Positions 13,034 through 14,116 of a stretch of DNA of 14,116 nt are shown piece by piece (positions within the stretch are counted from its first letter, which is position 1; every line of letters begins with the position of its first letter). The DNA comes from Desulfobacteraceae bacterium (GTDB taxonomy: Bacteria > Desulfobacterota > Desulfobacteria > Desulfobacterales > Desulfosarcinaceae), in assembly GCA_027025615.1 (NCBI GenBank), contig JALVQM010000280.1:1-14116 (forward strand), in the 5' to 3' direction. The translations under genes and the position numbers were made by a program. The notes beneath the pieces were generated by a model that had not been told where the DNA came from, searched no databases, and saw only the letters and a list, made by a program, of their open reading frames with translations.

Positions 13034-14116
13034 ATGGGTAAAGATAAATCCAAGAAGCTGGAAGGTAATCCGGCCCCTTGCCTGGCGGTGCTCGGAACCG
13101 GTTCCGATGTGGGCAAAAGCGTCCTTGTCGCCGGACTGTGTCGTATTTTCGCCAACCGTGGTTTACGTGTTGCTCCCTTCAAAGCTCAAAACATGTCAAA
13201 TAATTCGGGTGTAACTCCTGAAGGGCTTGAAATGGGACGGGCCCAAATTGTTCAGGCCGAAGCAGCAAGGACGGCACCCCACGTTGATATGAACCCGGTC
13301 CTGTTGAAACCGACCAGCGAGTCTGGCAGCCAGGTGATCGTACGCGGCAAAGTAGTCGGCAATCGCCAGGCATCCCAGTACTACAGTGATAAAGAAAAAC
13401 TTTTTGCCACGGCCTGCCGATGTCTCGATCGACTCCGTCGACGATACGACTTGGTGTTAATTGAAGGGGCCGGTTCCTGCGCCGAGGTAAACCTGTTGGA
13501 ACATGATTTCGTAAATTTCAAAACCGCGCTTTATGCCAACGCACCTGTGGTCCTGGCAGGCGACATTCACCGGGGAGGAATTTTTGCACAGCTGGTGGGT
13601 ACCCTTGTTTGCCTCCCACCTGGCTATCGCAAACAGGTGGCGGGCTTTATCATTAATCGCTTTCGGGGAGACCCAAACCTGTTTTCCGGGGGAATGGCCT
13701 GGATAGAAGAAAAAACATCTCTGCCTATTTTTGGTATAGTACCCTGGTTTTCGAACATTTCCATCCAGCAGGAGGATTCGGTTGCAATTGAATCGCCACG
13801 CCCGGTAAAGAGCAACGGCCTGAAAGGTCCGGCCATAGGGATAATCCGCCTGCCCCATATTGCCAACTTCACCGACTTTGCCGCCCTGGAAAACATCAAG
13901 GGTTTGAGTATCTGTTATCTGGAAACTGTTCAGGATCTGAAGCCCTTTGCCGCCATCATCCTGCCGGGCACCAAGAACACCCGCTCCGACCTGCAATGGC
14001 TTCGACAAACCGGTTGGTTATCTTCCCTGCTGGAGTATCGTGAAAAAGGAGGCAGAATCCTGGGTATCTGCGGCGGCTTTCAAATGCTGGGCAAATCCAT
14101 AAGCGACCCGGAAGGT
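13034..14116 (+). CDS. cobQ: Cobyric acid synthase CobQ (3'-truncated by window end)
   Basis: The frame is open from ATG 13034 to the last base, giving 361 residues of a protein that usually has roughly 500. CobQ amidates side chains b, d, e and g of adenosylcobyrinic acid a,c-diamide, using glutamine and ATP, in the late part of B12 synthesis. The P-loop is G-T-G-S-D-V-G-K-S (21-29). It is followed by P-F-K-A-Q-N-M-S-N-N-S (48-58), a strong CobQ signature, then E-G-A-G-S-C-A-E-V-N-L and G-D-I-H-R-G-G-I-F-A. After a linker the glutamine amidotransferase domain begins; the catalytic nucleophile is C346 in G-I-C-G-G-F-Q-M-L-G. The His-Glu part of the triad lies beyond the window. Only a weak AAGG precedes the start. 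It stands after the tRNA terminator, so it probably heads a new transcript, perhaps with more cobalamin genes downstream. Confidence 0.96.
   Translation, partial: MGKDKSKKLEGNPAPCLAVLGTGSDVGKSVLVAGLCRIFANRGLRVAPFKAQNMSNNSGVTPEGLEMGRAQIVQAEAARTAPHVDMNPVLLKPTSESGSQVIVRGKVVGNRQASQYYSDKEKLFATACRCLDRLRRRYDLVLIEGAGSCAEVNLLEHDFVNFKTALYANAPVVLAGDIHRGGIFAQLVGTLVCLPPGYRKQVAGFIINRFRGDPNLFSGGMAWIEEKTSLPIFGIVPWFSNISIQQEDSVAIESPRPVKSNGLKGPAIGIIRLPHIANFTDFAALENIKGLSICYLETVQDLKPFAAIILPGTKNTRSDLQWLRQTGWLSSLLEYREKGGRILGICGGFQMLGKSISDPEG

Noticed and set aside
13457..14008. 183-codon minus-strand frame
   Set aside because: It lies entirely antisense to cobQ, whose P-loop, NMSNNS motif and amidotransferase cysteine are unmistakable on the plus strand.

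Overview
The window looks like chromosomal DNA of an anaerobic Desulfobacterota (former Deltaproteobacteria) type bacterium. The grounds are a CCA/A-adding enzyme fused to DHH and CBS domains, a pilC-pilS pair, a secreted protein with a choice-of-anchor-U-like C-terminal region, and a GEMM-I c-di-GMP riboswitch. The lineage is inferred from gene families; no 16S or other marker is present.

Left part (1-4315). The 3' end of a Dpm1/ALG5-like family 2 glycosyltransferase on + finishes at a strong hairpin terminator. Facing it on - is a secreted FnIII/calcium-loop protein (771-2243), whose mRNA leader is a clear cyclic-di-GMP-I riboswitch (2295-2386). Its expression platform contains a perfect 7-base complement of the Shine-Dalgarno region. 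After a mostly empty spacer comes a membrane GT39-type glycosyltransferase on - (2722-4287). The two glycosyltransferases could be donor maker and donor user in polyprenyl-phosphate-sugar glycosylation, but nothing here proves that they work together.

Middle part (4375-7515). On - lie pilC (type IV pilus inner-membrane platform) and then pilS, a six-helix membrane histidine kinase without a PAS domain. The usual neighbours pilB, pilT and pilR are absent. The 356-bp intergenic region before pilC carries an alternative-hairpin leader, a tandem 12-bp repeat and weak candidate promoters in both directions. c-di-GMP control of a surface protein near pilus genes suggests a surface-attachment theme.

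Right part (7516-14116), all on +. The order is a DHH-CBS-nucleotidyltransferase fusion (tRNA 3'-end addition), trpS with a four-cysteine pattern like that of the Fe-S TrpRS of Thermotoga, scpA and scpB (condensin partners), tRNA-Val(CAC) with its own predicted promoter and terminator, and the 5' part of cobQ (cobyric acid synthase), cut by the window end. This is housekeeping: tRNA maturation and charging, chromosome segregation and B12 synthesis.

I see no phage, insertion sequence, CRISPR array or defence cassette. The most interesting item is the riboswitch-controlled surface protein. It belongs to a known riboswitch class, so the novelty lies in its target and context.
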